Source: Alteromonadaceae bacterium | GTDB taxonomy: Bacteria > Pseudomonadota > Gammaproteobacteria > Enterobacterales > Alteromonadaceae | Assembly (NCBI GenBank): GCA_014872785.1 | Contig: WKFJ01000012.1 | Location: 1 to 64,000, forward strand | Length of the DNA stretch: 64,000 bases | Reading direction: 5' to 3' | Shown: positions 1-10,880 of the stretch, piece after piece | Numbering within the stretch: the stretch's first letter is position 1 | Layout: the number at the start of each line of letters is the position of its first letter | Notes under the pieces: generated by a model | Database searches by the model: none | What the model was told of the DNA's origin: nothing | Seen by the model: the letters and a program-made list of their open reading frames with translations, nothing else | Made by a program: the position numbers and the translations under genes

Positions 1-1
1 T

Positions 2-118
2 ACTGGTGTAAATGGTGCAACTGAAGACAGAACAGTTCAAATCGCTGCTGCCGTTACTGGTCTTGAAGATGCAGGTGCATACTCTGATACCATCACTGTG
101 ACTGTGGCGCCAAACTAA
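2..118 (+). CDS. SCPU-type pilin, C-terminal fragment (5' end outside window)
   Basis: This is an open frame of 38 codons ending in TAA at 116-118, with its start lying before the window. The translated end (TGLEDAGAYSDTITVTV) is almost the same as the ends of the two complete pilins downstream (TGLESAGSYSDTIAITV and TGLEYAGTYTDTIAVTV). That is the closing beta-strand of the spore-coat-protein-U (SCPU) fold used by archaic, Csu-type chaperone-usher pilins. By inference it is another tandem structural subunit that the chaperone and usher at 1895-4970 export and polymerise on the cell surface. Only the last 38 residues can be read, so signal peptide and cysteines cannot be checked. Confidence 0.8.
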   Translation, partial: TGVNGATEDRTVQIAAAVTGLEDAGAYSDTITVTVAPN

Positions 119-140
119 GACGCGATAAACACAAGAATCC

Positions 141-185
141 TAAGGCCTGAAGAGAAAGTATTTAACCTACTTTTCTTCAGGCTTA
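141..185 (+). terminator. Hairpin after first pilin, probable terminator or 3' stabiliser
   Basis: A long inverted repeat lies 23 bases after the first pilin stop. GCCTGAAGAGAAAGTA (145-160) pairs with TACTTTTCTTCAGGC (168-182) around a 7-base loop with one unpaired base. The following bases are only moderately T-rich, so it could be a weak terminator or a transcript-stabilising 3' stem that raises pilin mRNA relative to downstream genes. Confidence 0.45.
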
Positions 186-455
186 ATCATTTATATCGAC
201 TATTAAATTTCAGAATTTAGAAAAAAAACGAGGTGAAATAATAATTTAGGACAACTGTTTCTTTTTTGAGCGTAATGGCATTATACCTGTTGAGTAACTA
301 ATACTTTGGTATTAGTATCAAAATGGTGTGAGGATTCTTGGCTCGATAATAGGGGTATTATCGAAACAGCAGAGAATCGTTTTAAAGATGGTTATTGTTT
401 TATTTTTTAAAGTGAAACAGCGTAATCAAAATAAACGAGTGCTTGAGCGTCAGAA
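186..455. other. Intergenic leader before second pilin, with a perfect GGGG-loop hairpin
   Basis: There is no coding region here. The one striking element is a perfect 9-bp inverted repeat, TCGATAATA (343-351) and TATTATCGA (356-364), around a GGGG loop, about 90 bases before the next pilin start. It has no T-tract, so it is not a standard terminator. It may be an operator or a 5' leader structure. The region is AT-rich and probably holds the promoter of the second pilin, but I could not choose a clear -35/-10 pair. Confidence 0.3.
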
Positions 456-950
456 ATGAAGAACAAAACTAAATGCATTGCGATAAGCGGATGCCTTATT
501 ACGACTGGGTTGTCGGCAGCAGTTACTGAAGCGGATACTGACAAAACATCGTTTAATATTGGTGGCCAAATTTTGCCCGAATGCAAAGTAACGAGTTTTT
601 CTCCTGAGCAAGCTACTTCTCTTGATTTAAGTACAAGTAATTCACAAACCACAGCTAACGTTTCGGTCTGGTGTAATACCGGACAAAGCGCAGCAAATAC
701 TACTTACTCTTCAGCAAACGCTGGTTACCTCGTTGATGATACGGGTAATAGAATCGCCTACAATGTTGGTGTTTCGGGCACGTCAAGTGAACTCAATTTG
801 ACTTCACCACAAATAATCGAACAAGTGGCTGGCACCGGAAATCAAGGTGAAACCCAGGATACTACGGTTTCTATTATCCCTCAGGTCAACGGGCTTGAAT
901 CAGCAGGGTCATATAGCGATACCATCGCCATCACCGTCTCATACAACTAG
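456..950 (+). CDS. SCPU-domain major pilin-like subunit (Csu-type)
   Basis: The 164-residue protein begins with a Sec signal peptide (about residues 1-21, a Lys-rich start and then a hydrophobic stretch ending ...LSAA). The rest is one SCPU domain. Two cysteines sit where the family places its disulfide, in ILPECKVT and VWCNTGQ. The domain closes with the beta-strand TGLESAGSYSDTIAITV. In archaic chaperone-usher systems such proteins are periplasmic subunits polymerised into thin surface pili involved in biofilm formation. It is a clear paralog of the fragment upstream and of the pilin at 1306. Each pilin has its own intergenic region, suggesting separate dosage control. Major versus minor subunit role cannot be told from sequence. 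Confidence 0.85.
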   Translation: MKNKTKCIAISGCLITTGLSAAVTEADTDKTSFNIGGQILPECKVTSFSPEQATSLDLSTSNSQTTANVSVWCNTGQSAANTTYSSANAGYLVDDTGNRIAYNVGVSGTSSELNLTSPQIIEQVAGTGNQGETQDTTVSIIPQVNGLESAGSYSDTIAITVSYN

Positions 951-1305
951 ACACAACATAATAGCTTCTATTCGAACCTTTCACGGAACATGAAGTTTTG
1001 GGAAGAGTAGTATGCAGATTGTGAAGTTCCTAGTGTCATTTTTTTGAACACAGTATCCTTCAAACAATTTAGATAAAAGAAAATCACATATTTTTGTATA
1101 AAAACATTGTTTTGGCTTACGTTTTCTCGAAAAACAAAACAAACCTAAAGCTCTGTTTTTTAAGACATAAATATAAAAACCCATTTATAAACATGCATCC
1201 GAGAGATGCTTTTCCTGCTGCCAAAATAAATATTGGCACCATTCATGCCTAACCTAAAGTAACTAACAAAATAAACGTTTTACACACACTTACTTGGGAT
1301 ACCAC
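951..1305. other. Intergenic region between pilin genes
   Basis: These 355 bases hold no credible gene. The only open frame on the minus strand is AT-rich, Lys/Phe-rich and lacks any recognisable domain. A small inverted repeat, TGCCAA (1219-1224) with TTGGCA (1233-1238), lies about 70 bases before the third pilin. A promoter for that pilin is expected here, but I could not identify one with confidence. Confidence 0.4.
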
Positions 1306-1803
1306 ATGAAAACTTCAATCAAATTAGCACTAATCCTTGCCTCTTCAATTGCGATCAGCGCCAATGCATCGATTTCAGCTTCTAACACTGAAGTCACTTC
1401 GTTCGACGTAGGTGGTACTGTCGACCCACAATGTAAAGTAACAAACTATTCACCCGAACGTTCAACTAGCCTAGATCTCACCACTACAGATGCACAAACG
1501 ACGGCGTCAATTTCTATTTGGTGTAACACCGGGCAAGGTACCGCAGTAACTGAGTACAGCTCAGCAAACAATGGCTACATGGTAAGCTCAGAAGGAAACC
1601 AAATAGCCTACAGAATGGACATTTCTGGCGGAATCGCCTCAGATTTATTATTGACGTCACCGCAAACGGTTAATCAAACTACCGGCACCGGCGTTAATGG
1701 TTCTGTACAAACCCGTGCAGTCAAAATCAAACCGCAAGTAACTGGCCTAGAATACGCAGGTACTTACACCGATACCATTGCAGTCACGGTATCTTACAAT
1801 TAA
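1306..1803 (+). CDS. SCPU-domain pilin-like subunit (Csu-type)
   Basis: The protein has 165 residues from the ATG at 1306. A longer frame beginning at a TTG (1294) is less likely because the ATG sits directly at a typical signal peptide (MKTSIKLALILASSIAISANA). One SCPU domain follows, with the paired cysteines in VDPQCKVT and IWCNTGQ and the closing strand TGLEYAGTYTDTIAVTV. It is strongly similar to the pilin at 456-950, so the locus contains tandem duplicates. It is followed by a strong hairpin (1830-1861) and then the chaperone and usher genes. The role is inferred as a structural pilus subunit that donates a strand to its neighbour. Confidence 0.85.
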   Translation: MKTSIKLALILASSIAISANASISASNTEVTSFDVGGTVDPQCKVTNYSPERSTSLDLTTTDAQTTASISIWCNTGQGTAVTEYSSANNGYMVSSEGNQIAYRMDISGGIASDLLLTSPQTVNQTTGTGVNGSVQTRAVKIKPQVTGLEYAGTYTDTIAVTVSYN

Positions 1804-1829
1804 ACTAGCGTTTGACATTATCTCGTCCC

Positions 1830-1861
1830 AAAGCCGACAGTAATGTCGGCTTTTGTCTTTT
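1830..1861 (+). terminator. Intrinsic terminator between last pilin and chaperone gene
   Basis: AAAGCCGACA (1830-1839) pairs perfectly with TGTCGGCTTT (1844-1853) around a GTAA loop, and a T-rich run follows. It lies between the pilin stop (1803) and the chaperone start (1895). That position suits a partial terminator giving far more pilin than assembly-machine mRNA. Confidence 0.75.
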
Positions 1862-1894
1862 GGGAATAATAAAAATTACTACGGAGCCCAATGA

Positions 1895-2611
1895 ATGGTG
1901 ACCTTGCGCAAATCAGGTATATTGGCAATTTGCATTGCCTTACTCACTAGCTTTTCAGCCAGCAGTTATCAAGTTCAACCTATGGTGTCTGAACTGCAAA
2001 CAGTGGGTAATCGTTCTTCAATAACTTACCGAGTCATCAACCCTGCGGACACCAGTATTCCAATAGAAGTGGAAGTGATGACTCGCACATTTGACGAGAA
2101 CCAAAAAGAAATCCTTACGCCGAATGAAGACGATTTCATTGTACTCCCCCCCCAAATAGACGTACCTGCCAATGGTTACCAAGTATTCCGTGCCCAGTAT
2201 ATTGGTGAGGGAGAGCTAGATAGCACTAAATCATACCGAATCGTCTTTAAACAACTTCCCTTGAAAACCGAACAGCAGCAATCACAAGTAAACATGGTGT
2301 TTAATTTCGCAACCTTGGTATTTATGTCACCTCCAACCGCAAAAGGCGCTTTAACTCAAACACTGAACTGCGAAGACAAAGCGAGCTGCGTTTTAAAAGT
2401 TGTTAATTCTGGTAACGGTGTCATGAATTTATTGCAAAGCACTATGCATATAAATGGCTCGGAAGTCGGTGACTGGACTTGGTTGCAAGCAGCAATAGGA
2501 ATGACCTATTTAATGCCTAACCATGTGCTCAATATCGATGTAAGTGAATTAGTCAAGGACATGACAGCCGTCACATCAGTAGAGATGGTTACGGCGGATA
2601 ATGCGATATAG
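1895..2611 (+). CDS. Periplasmic pilus chaperone (PapD/CsuC-like)
   Basis: The 238-residue protein has an N-terminal signal peptide (to about residue 23) and the immunoglobulin-like fold pattern of pilus chaperones. In order there are an N-terminal sheet (PMVSELQTVG...ITYRVINP), a long segment ending in YRIVFKQLPL that matches the subunit-binding G1 region, and a C-terminal domain. It would bind SCPU pilins in the periplasm, complete their fold and deliver them to the usher. A GGAG ribosome binding site at 1883-1886 is correctly spaced from the ATG at 1895. An out-of-frame ATG four bases earlier gives no long frame. The stop overlaps the usher start by 11 bases, so translation is probably coupled. 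An 8-base C run at about 2148-2156 lies inside the gene but the frame stays open. Confidence 0.85.
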   Translation: MVTLRKSGILAICIALLTSFSASSYQVQPMVSELQTVGNRSSITYRVINPADTSIPIEVEVMTRTFDENQKEILTPNEDDFIVLPPQIDVPANGYQVFRAQYIGEGELDSTKSYRIVFKQLPLKTEQQQSQVNMVFNFATLVFMSPPTAKGALTQTLNCEDKASCVLKVVNSGNGVMNLLQSTMHINGSEVGDWTWLQAAIGMTYLMPNHVLNIDVSELVKDMTAVTSVEMVTADNAI

Positions 2612-4970
2612 CGCATTATGCCTTTTATGTTTATGTAGTTGGGGATTACAGGCAGCCATTTACAGCATGAGCTTGCCTGTCGTCTGGCAACAAAAAAAAC
2701 TTGGGGATGTCAAGTTCGTCCTCGAGAATTTCAGCCTACATGCAATTCACACCAAATCCTTTGCGTCTCAGTTTGCCAATGTAATTAACGAAGATCTTAA
2801 GCTAACGCTAGAGTCTGACCAAGACGGCCAAATGAATCTAGCGGAACTTGAATCACACGGCATCTACGTTGAATTTGACCAGCGCAATATGCAAGTAGAG
2901 TTAGAACTTGAGCCTGAAGCACTCAAAGTTGATGACCTGACCTACGGTGATAGAAGCTATCGCGCTTCACCATCCCCTTCTACCAACTTTGCACTATTGA
3001 ATAACCTCAACTTGCGCTATGACCGTACTAGCAGTAATACCGATGAGATATCTTTTGAGTGGCTAGCAGATGTTAATTTGGGTGGACACGACGGCATAAA
3101 CGGTCGTTTCTCCTTTTTTCACGACAACACCGACACCGGCAGCGAAAGCTATCGCGGTGATGTTCGCTTTTTTTACGATGACTACCGTATTCCACTACGT
3201 TACGAATTAGGTGATCTTTCTTCCTTCACAAGGGGACATTTGCCTACCATCAATATGGGTGGCTTTGGTTTTTCTCGCTCATATAGCGATTTACAACCCC
3301 TTACTAAGATTAGCCCGAGCAATAGCCAAGAATTTCATTTAAAACAATCAGCGGAAGTACAAGTTATTGTAAACAGTAACACCATCGCAAAAGTGCGTTT
3401 GTCTGCTGGACGTTATGACCTCAATGATTTACCGCTTACATCTGGAGAGAATGAAGTAGAGGTACTGGCAATATATTCCAATGGTGAACGTGAGACATTC
3501 AGCTTTAGCACCTTCTACAACTCTTCGCTATTGCAGCCTGGTTTGTCTAATTTCCACGTAAATGTTGGGTTCCCAAGTGAGTTTCGCAATTTTAATTACG
3601 AGTATTTAAACACCCCTGTCCTCTCGGGTTTCTATGAGTTTGGTGTCAATAATATGTTAACCGCGGGCGTAAACTCGTTAATTATCGATAACGACATTAT
3701 ATATGGTGTGACGACTGTACTGGGAACGTCCTACGGCAACTTTTCCCTGCGCGCAAGTAAGAGTGAAACTAAGATAGCAAATGGTTATTCCGTATCACTT
3801 GATACCGAGCATAGTATCTGGGGAAGTTCCCCATCAGGCGCCTCAAATTTTAGGTTTGGGTATTCCAAAAGTGATGATTTTAATAGTTCACCTTGGCAAG
3901 AGTACCCTACTGTTACCGCCACCACGGCATACACTCTGAACTACAACTATTACATTAGCCAATATCTAGACTTTAATGTGACTGGCCGCAAGAGCAAACT
4001 GCAGTCTGGCTCAACCAACCACACTGCAAACATGCAACTGAGTTGGCGCTATCGAGGTTTTAGGGCAACCGCGCAGTACCGTTACCAGGATCAAGCGTCA
4101 ACTACCGACCCGGATCAACATGAGTTTTTCGTTACGTTCAGTTGGAACCAATATAACTCCAATTCTCGTACCCGCATCAGAACTGACTACAATGGCAGAA
4201 ATGATGCCGTTAGAGCGTCATACGCTAAAGTTAACCGCAATTTCTTAAATGATTATGGTTATAGTGTTCAAGGTGAATACACCCCAGAAGTGGAATCACT
4301 CACTGCAAGTGCCAGTTACACAGGTAATCGATTCCGCGTCGATACGACTAGTCGCTATCAAAGTCGAGAGGATGTAAAAACAGACGACCATCGTGTCAAT
4401 ATTTCGACGTCCATCGCAATTGCCGATGGTAAGATAGGTATAGGTAACAATGTGAGAGCGCCATTTGCAATCGTAAACTCACACAAAACACTGGCGACAA
4501 AACAAGTATTAATTAACCCGTCCCCGGAAGGAGAACCACAGGCCAAAGCTGGCACTAGCGTTGGTGCGCTGATTAATTTGGGTAGTGCATATACCGATGC
4601 GGCACTGGCAATAGATGTAGCAGATGCACCACTAGGTTACGATTGGGGTCCAGGCACTTATAATGTGGTCGGTGGAAATAATACAGGCCACATCTTCACA
4701 ATTGGCTCGGATCTTTCATACACTGCCATAGGCTACTTGAAAGATGAAAATGCAGACGCTTTTTCTTTGCAGCGCGGTGAATTAACCGGAGAAGGCCAGA
4801 GTGTCAGTTTCTTTACCAATAGAAAAGGACGCTTTGTGGTGGAAGGTATAGGGTCTGGTGAATATACCGTGACCGTTGGCAATAAGGCCGCCAAAGTAAT
4901 AATTGAAGAATCAGATAAAAGCCTCATTAGATTGGGAACCTTTACTCTGTATGAGCAGCAAGAGGAGTAA
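2601..4970 (+). CDS. Outer-membrane usher of archaic chaperone-usher pilus (CsuD-like)
   Basis: The protein has 789 residues with a signal peptide at 1-18, ending ...GLQA. The usual usher order can be followed: an N-terminal periplasmic domain, then a long beta-barrel region rich in alternating aromatic/polar strands from about residue 130 to 620 that includes a plug-like segment (LSAGRYDLNDLPLTSGENE). C-terminal domains follow, with a late segment (RGELTGEGQSVSFFTNRKGRFVVEGIGSGEYTV) of the kind found in ushers. It would form the outer-membrane pore through which chaperone-bound subunits are secreted and polymerised. The length fits archaic ushers. Its ATG lies inside the chaperone gene, and the tip-subunit gene follows after six bases. 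Confidence 0.88.
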   Translation: MRYSALCLLCLCSWGLQAAIYSMSLPVVWQQKKLGDVKFVLENFSLHAIHTKSFASQFANVINEDLKLTLESDQDGQMNLAELESHGIYVEFDQRNMQVELELEPEALKVDDLTYGDRSYRASPSPSTNFALLNNLNLRYDRTSSNTDEISFEWLADVNLGGHDGINGRFSFFHDNTDTGSESYRGDVRFFYDDYRIPLRYELGDLSSFTRGHLPTINMGGFGFSRSYSDLQPLTKISPSNSQEFHLKQSAEVQVIVNSNTIAKVRLSAGRYDLNDLPLTSGENEVEVLAIYSNGERETFSFSTFYNSSLLQPGLSNFHVNVGFPSEFRNFNYEYLNTPVLSGFYEFGVNNMLTAGVNSLIIDNDIIYGVTTVLGTSYGNFSLRASKSETKIANGYSVSLDTEHSIWGSSPSGASNFRFGYSKSDDFNSSPWQEYPTVTATTAYTLNYNYYISQYLDFNVTGRKSKLQSGSTNHTANMQLSWRYRGFRATAQYRYQDQASTTDPDQHEFFVTFSWNQYNSNSRTRIRTDYNGRNDAVRASYAKVNRNFLNDYGYSVQGEYTPEVESLTASASYTGNRFRVDTTSRYQSREDVKTDDHRVNISTSIAIADGKIGIGNNVRAPFAIVNSHKTLATKQVLINPSPEGEPQAKAGTSVGALINLGSAYTDAALAIDVADAPLGYDWGPGTYNVVGGNNTGHIFTIGSDLSYTAIGYLKDENADAFSLQRGELTGEGQSVSFFTNRKGRFVVEGIGSGEYTVTVGNKAAKVIIEESDKSLIRLGTFTLYEQQEE

Positions 4971-4976
4971 CCTAGA

Positions 4977-5891
4977 TTGCTCGTTAGACATGTATTGAAC
5001 ACGGTATTGGCAATGCTCTTAGTCATTGTACTGACAGCACTCCCATTAACCAAAGTACTGGCACAAAGCTACTGGGACTGGTGGTATTCTGATTGTGAAG
5101 CGGACTTCACAACAACTGTGCGCCCATTAACTTGGCAAGCTAATCAGAATAACCTTCAAAGAATACGAATCGACATTCGGTTTACACAGCGCACCGACTC
5201 TTGCGTGACTGAAGTTTTATTATTTACAGACAACTACTATTACCTGTCTCTTAATTCCGATACCGACAGTGTTAATTCAGAAATCGCAGACAGAAGACGT
5301 GATGTTTATCCTTTGTATTACGTTGGCGGCAGAATTGCCTGGGTGGTGCCGATTTACAGGGTGAGAAGTTTACGGTTGTACGCACAGCTAACATCTAATG
5401 AGCCAATTATCGCTGGCGATTATCGCGGCCATTTAAATATTGCAGCCAGTAGTTATGGCAGCATTGTGTCGGATGAAAAAGTGGTTAATGTTGATATGGA
5501 AGTTCCTTCGATATTAAGCGTCAGTGTGCAAACCAGTGGCAACCCAGCCCTGTCTGGCGGGAGCGGTTATTACTATGTTGAACTTGGTGACATGTACGAA
5601 GGTAAGCGCGTTGATTGGGACTTAGACGTATACACTAACACCCACTACGACGTTACTGTCAATTCAGAATACGGTGGTTTGCGTCACAAAAGCGACGGCA
5701 CCTTAATAGACTACGATATTCTCATGGATGGTCAGCGCTTCTCGGCTTCAAACGGCTACACCAAACGCTACATTAACTATTCTCCTTTAACGACAAGTTC
5801 AATTCCGCTTGCAGTTGAAGTTGGTGCAACGGATTTTAAACCTGCGGGGGAGTATGTTGATTATATGGTAGTAACGGTAAGCGCCAGATAA
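4977..5891 (+). CDS. SCPU-domain tip adhesin/minor subunit (CsuE-like)
   Basis: The 304-residue protein is encoded directly after the usher. The start is a TTG at 4977, chosen because GAGGAG (4962-4967) precedes it at good spacing. A hydrophobic signal segment spans about residues 7-29. The C-terminal half ends with the SCPU signature strand (FKPAGEYVDYMVVTVSAR), and the N-terminal half is an extra domain with several Tyr/Trp-rich strands and two cysteines (SDCEAD, TDSCVTE). A two-domain SCPU protein encoded last in the operon is the arrangement of CsuE-type tip adhesins. The receptor-binding role is inferred from that position and not from any recognised binding motif. Confidence 0.75.
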   Translation: MLVRHVLNTVLAMLLVIVLTALPLTKVLAQSYWDWWYSDCEADFTTTVRPLTWQANQNNLQRIRIDIRFTQRTDSCVTEVLLFTDNYYYLSLNSDTDSVNSEIADRRRDVYPLYYVGGRIAWVVPIYRVRSLRLYAQLTSNEPIIAGDYRGHLNIAASSYGSIVSDEKVVNVDMEVPSILSVSVQTSGNPALSGGSGYYYVELGDMYEGKRVDWDLDVYTNTHYDVTVNSEYGGLRHKSDGTLIDYDILMDGQRFSASNGYTKRYINYSPLTTSSIPLAVEVGATDFKPAGEYVDYMVVTVSAR

Positions 5892-6030
5892 GCAACTAAG
5901 TGAAATCCAAAACAGATAACCAATCTCAAATAAGTACAAATAACACCCAACATTAGACCAAAGCACAACGGATATTTCTCGTAAAGCAAGCTACACTCTA
6001 ATTTTACTCAAACGATTAAGTTATTTTTAA

Positions 6031-6783
6031 ATGTGGCGCTTTGTTGTACCTGTGCTTTTCGCATTATCCTTTAGTTCAAGCTTAACAGCTCAAGAATCTA
6101 CTCTTCGCTACAATATATACGGCAGTGGCAACTGGGTTCCTTATGTATTCGCTGACAACATAGATCCCGCTTACCCTGGCATAGTCGCAGAAGTCATCGA
6201 GTTGGTTCTGCGAAATACGCAAATATCCGGTGAATCAATTCGCTTACCACCTGAGCGAACCAATAACTCTGTCAGGTTCGGTGATTACATCGATATGGAT
6301 GTGGTTAGCCCCGCATGGTTTAAGGATGGGCAGCCGCCATTTGGAGAGCTAACAACAGCCTTTATGACAATTGAAGAATACATTGTGACTTCACCCATTA
6401 ACCTCACTCGATTTCCGTCAATAGAGGCCATATACCAAGAAGACGTCGTTGTCGGTGGTGTACGCGGTTATTACTACTATGATTCAGATCTCTTTAATCG
6501 TATGGACTTCCCCAGTGAAGAACACCTTGTAAAGGCTCTGAATGCGCAAAGAGTGGATGTAATTATAATGGGTAAGCCTACTGCTGATTATTTTGCTCAA
6601 AAGTTGGGGGTAGATGTGTCGATGGGGCCACTTCACGCTGAAGGCGAACTGTGCTTCAGAATAAGCAGCTCCAAAAGCTATCTGATACCCGAACTCAACC
6701 GAGCAATAGAAAGGCTCGTAGCGTCCGGGAAAATCGATACCATCATTGAGAAATACCGTTATTTACCTACCAATGCTTTTTGA
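6031..6783 (+). CDS. Periplasmic solute-binding protein, family 3-like (orphan)
   Basis: The 250-residue protein carries a signal peptide (residues 1-20, ending SLTAQ). Its body resembles a bacterial extracellular solute-binding family 3 domain, with an N-terminal lobe containing PAYPGIVAEVIELVL and a C-terminal closing helix (LNRAIERLVASGKIDTIIEKY). Such proteins bind amino acids or similar small polar ligands in the periplasm. No permease or ATPase gene is adjacent, so it is an orphan copy that could serve a distant transporter or act as a sensor. Orphan copies of this type are common in Alteromonadales. Ligand unknown. Confidence 0.65.
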   Translation: MWRFVVPVLFALSFSSSLTAQESTLRYNIYGSGNWVPYVFADNIDPAYPGIVAEVIELVLRNTQISGESIRLPPERTNNSVRFGDYIDMDVVSPAWFKDGQPPFGELTTAFMTIEEYIVTSPINLTRFPSIEAIYQEDVVVGGVRGYYYYDSDLFNRMDFPSEEHLVKALNAQRVDVIIMGKPTADYFAQKLGVDVSMGPLHAEGELCFRISSSKSYLIPELNRAIERLVASGKIDTIIEKYRYLPTNAF

Positions 6784-7058
6784 ACTTCGCCTAAGTTCAT
6801 TAGCCACTTCCGAGGTGGAATAATGAATGTTCTGAAGAATTAAACTTAACGCTCTATCCAGAAAAAAGCCCAATCTTTTGAACGTATATTTTATGAGAGT
6901 AGATAAGTGGAGAAGGATTATGAAGTGTTGATTGAGCTAACATTGCAAAACCTTCCATGGTACTGCGTCCAGCTCGGCGTCCACTTGCCTCGCGTTCACA
7001 TCTGAACTGCTCCATGTCTTCGCAGTTCTTTCTCGATATTCACCCAGACGATTTTGTT

Positions 7059-7198
7059 ACTCTAGCAAGTCCCTTTACTATCCCCAAAGGGCGCTTGCAG
7101 CGGTGCAAATTGCTCCTGGCAATTTGTCACTCTAGTAAGTCCATTTACTATCCCCAAAGGGCGCTTGCAGCGGTGCAAATTGCTCCTGGCAATTTGTC
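7059..7198. repeat. Tandem 70-bp repeat, two copies, each with a hairpin
   Basis: Two adjacent copies (7059-7128 and 7129-7198) differ at only two positions that I can see. Each copy holds an 8-bp stem, CAAATTGC (7106-7113) with GCAATTTG (7119-7126) and the same pair 70 bases later. The array lies just beyond the terminator of the csrA-tRNA-Ser-tRNA-Arg block. A short open frame runs through it (6957-7226), but the repeated, hairpin-bearing sequence and lack of any domain argue against a gene. The flanking stretch 6784-7058 shows no gene. Confidence 0.8.
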
Positions 7199-7230
7199 GA
7201 ACCTGAGGAGGTTCTTTCAACCATAAGACC

Positions 7231-7272
7231 ATAAAGAAAAAGCCCAGTCTTTCGACTGGGCTTTTTCTTTAT
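7231..7272 (-). terminator. Strong terminator of the tRNA transcript
   Basis: A perfect inverted repeat has a 17-bp core arm (7233-7249) mirrored at 7254-7270 around a TTTC loop, extending to 7231/7272. The arms end in A-rich and T-rich tracts, so it could work on both strands. It lies two bases beyond the 3' end of tRNA-Arg. Confidence 0.9.
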
Positions 7273-7273
7273 A

Positions 7274-7350
7274 TGGCGCGTGTGGAAGGATTCGAACCTC
7301 CGACCGCCTGGTTCGTAGCCAGGTACTCTATCCAGCTGAGCTACACACGC
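7274..7350 (-). tRNA. tRNA-Arg (anticodon ACG)
   Basis: The complementary strand folds into a 77-base cloverleaf. The acceptor stem is GCGTGTG/CACACGC, the D-arm contains AGCTCAGCTGGATAGAG, and the anticodon loop CTACGAA sits on a CCTGG/CCAGG stem. The T-arm has GGTTCGAATCC, the discriminator base is G, and CCA is encoded. The anticodon ACG (read as ICG after deamination) decodes CGU/CGC/CGA. Its place after tRNA-Ser and csrA matches the conserved gammaproteobacterial order. Confidence 0.96.
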
Positions 7351-7497
7351 TTAAACTTTTTCTTTCGCAGTTCCTTGACTGCGGACGCGCATTTTACAGG
7401 TATCTAAGTTAAAAGCAACACTGTTTTACGCTTTTATGACAAAAAATTTAAGTTAATTTTTTGTCTCCATTTTATCGCTATCTCAATAGCGGGAAAA

Positions 7498-7590
7498 TGG
7501 CGGAGAGAGAGGGATTCGAACCCTCGATAGGGCTACAAACCCTATACTCCCTTAGCAGGGGAGCGCCTTCAGCCTCTCGGCCATCTCTCC
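7498..7590 (-). tRNA. tRNA-Ser (anticodon GCT)
   Basis: The complementary strand gives a 93-base class II tRNA. The acceptor stem is GGAGAGA/TCTCTCC, the anticodon loop CTGCTAA has anticodon GCT, and a long variable arm (TATAGGGTTTGTAGCCCTAT region) is typical of serine tRNAs. The T-loop is GGTTCGAATCC, and CCA is encoded after a G discriminator. It decodes AGU/AGC and lies between csrA and tRNA-Arg. A 78-residue open frame across it is an artefact. Confidence 0.96.
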
Positions 7591-7790
7591 TTTTCCTTCG
7601 AAAGCAACCAAGGCTGCCTCAAATGTGGAAGCGAAGTTTAATGATTAAGATAACGAAGTCAAATGATTTTTACGCTAATTTGACACGGATGCTGTAGTTT
7701 TAATCACAATGATTAAAATAGCTTCAATGTTACCTAATTTACGACTTATTACACGAATTAACGAGGTTTTAAACCTCACTAATTCAGCCA

Positions 7791-7817
7791 ATAAAAAAGG
7801 CTGATAACCAGCCTTAT
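7791..7817 (-). terminator. csrA terminator
   Basis: The stem AAGGCTG (7797-7803) and CAGCCTT (7809-7815) has a five-base loop. Read leftward it is followed by six or more T residues and begins three bases after the csrA stop codon. A second small palindrome, GAGGTTT-T-AAACCTC, lies at about 7763-7777. Confidence 0.8.
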
Positions 7818-7818
7818 T

Positions 7819-8037
7819 TTATTCGTCGTCTTTGTCAGCGGCAGCTTGTTCATGTGCTGCTAGCTGAGCGTTTTTCTCAGCCTGTATGCGCATGTAAATT
7901 TCTTCACGATGCACTGATACTTCTTTAGGTGCATTCACACCTATACGAACTTGGTTTCCTTTCACGCCCAATACAGTAACTGTCACTTCGTCACCGATCA
8001 TTAGGGTTTCGCCAACACGTCGGGTTAAAATTAGCAT
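7819..8037 (-). CDS. csrA: Carbon storage regulator CsrA
   Basis: The 72-residue protein starts [18 protein letters not shown], the invariant beginning of CsrA. It keeps the RNA-binding surface made by the first strand (LTRR) and the later segment ([13 protein letters not shown], with Arg in VHREEI). CsrA is a homodimeric RNA-binding protein that recognises GGA motifs in mRNA leaders and changes translation or stability of carbon-storage, motility and biofilm genes. The acidic, Ala-rich tail is variable in the family. It follows alaS and precedes tRNA-Ser, the usual order. A gap of about 137 bases to alaS leaves room for its own promoter. Confidence 0.97.
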   Translation of the reverse strand: MLILTRRVGETLMIGDEVTVTVLGVKGNQVRIGVNAPKEVSVHREEIYMRIQAEKNAQLAAHEQAAADKDDE

Positions 8038-8174
8038 TCTCTTGCTCCTTTTCCGTTAGTCCACAGATATTCCGTTCTATTAGTGTAGTGCGACTTTCAC
8101 AGCTTTGCGATTTCTGTGTGTCGCACCCAAACCATTCCGTGTTTCTGCGTCAAAAAACTGGTTTAACTTCAGGA

Positions 8175-10841
<2,667 letters not shown>

Positions 10842-10880
10842 TTATGCCGCAAGATAGCATGAATAAGGCGTTAAAAACAG

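Noticed and set aside
2148..2156. Long C run in the chaperone gene as a phase-variation tract or frameshift
   Set aside because: The frame is open and domain order is normal on both sides; a single tract of this length is weak evidence for switching.
6957..7226. 89-residue open frame across the 70-bp repeats
   Set aside because: Its second half is simply the tandem repeat and it has no recognisable domain or ribosome binding site.
7461..7697. 78-residue open frame over tRNA-Ser
   Set aside because: It reads antisense through a clear tRNA gene.
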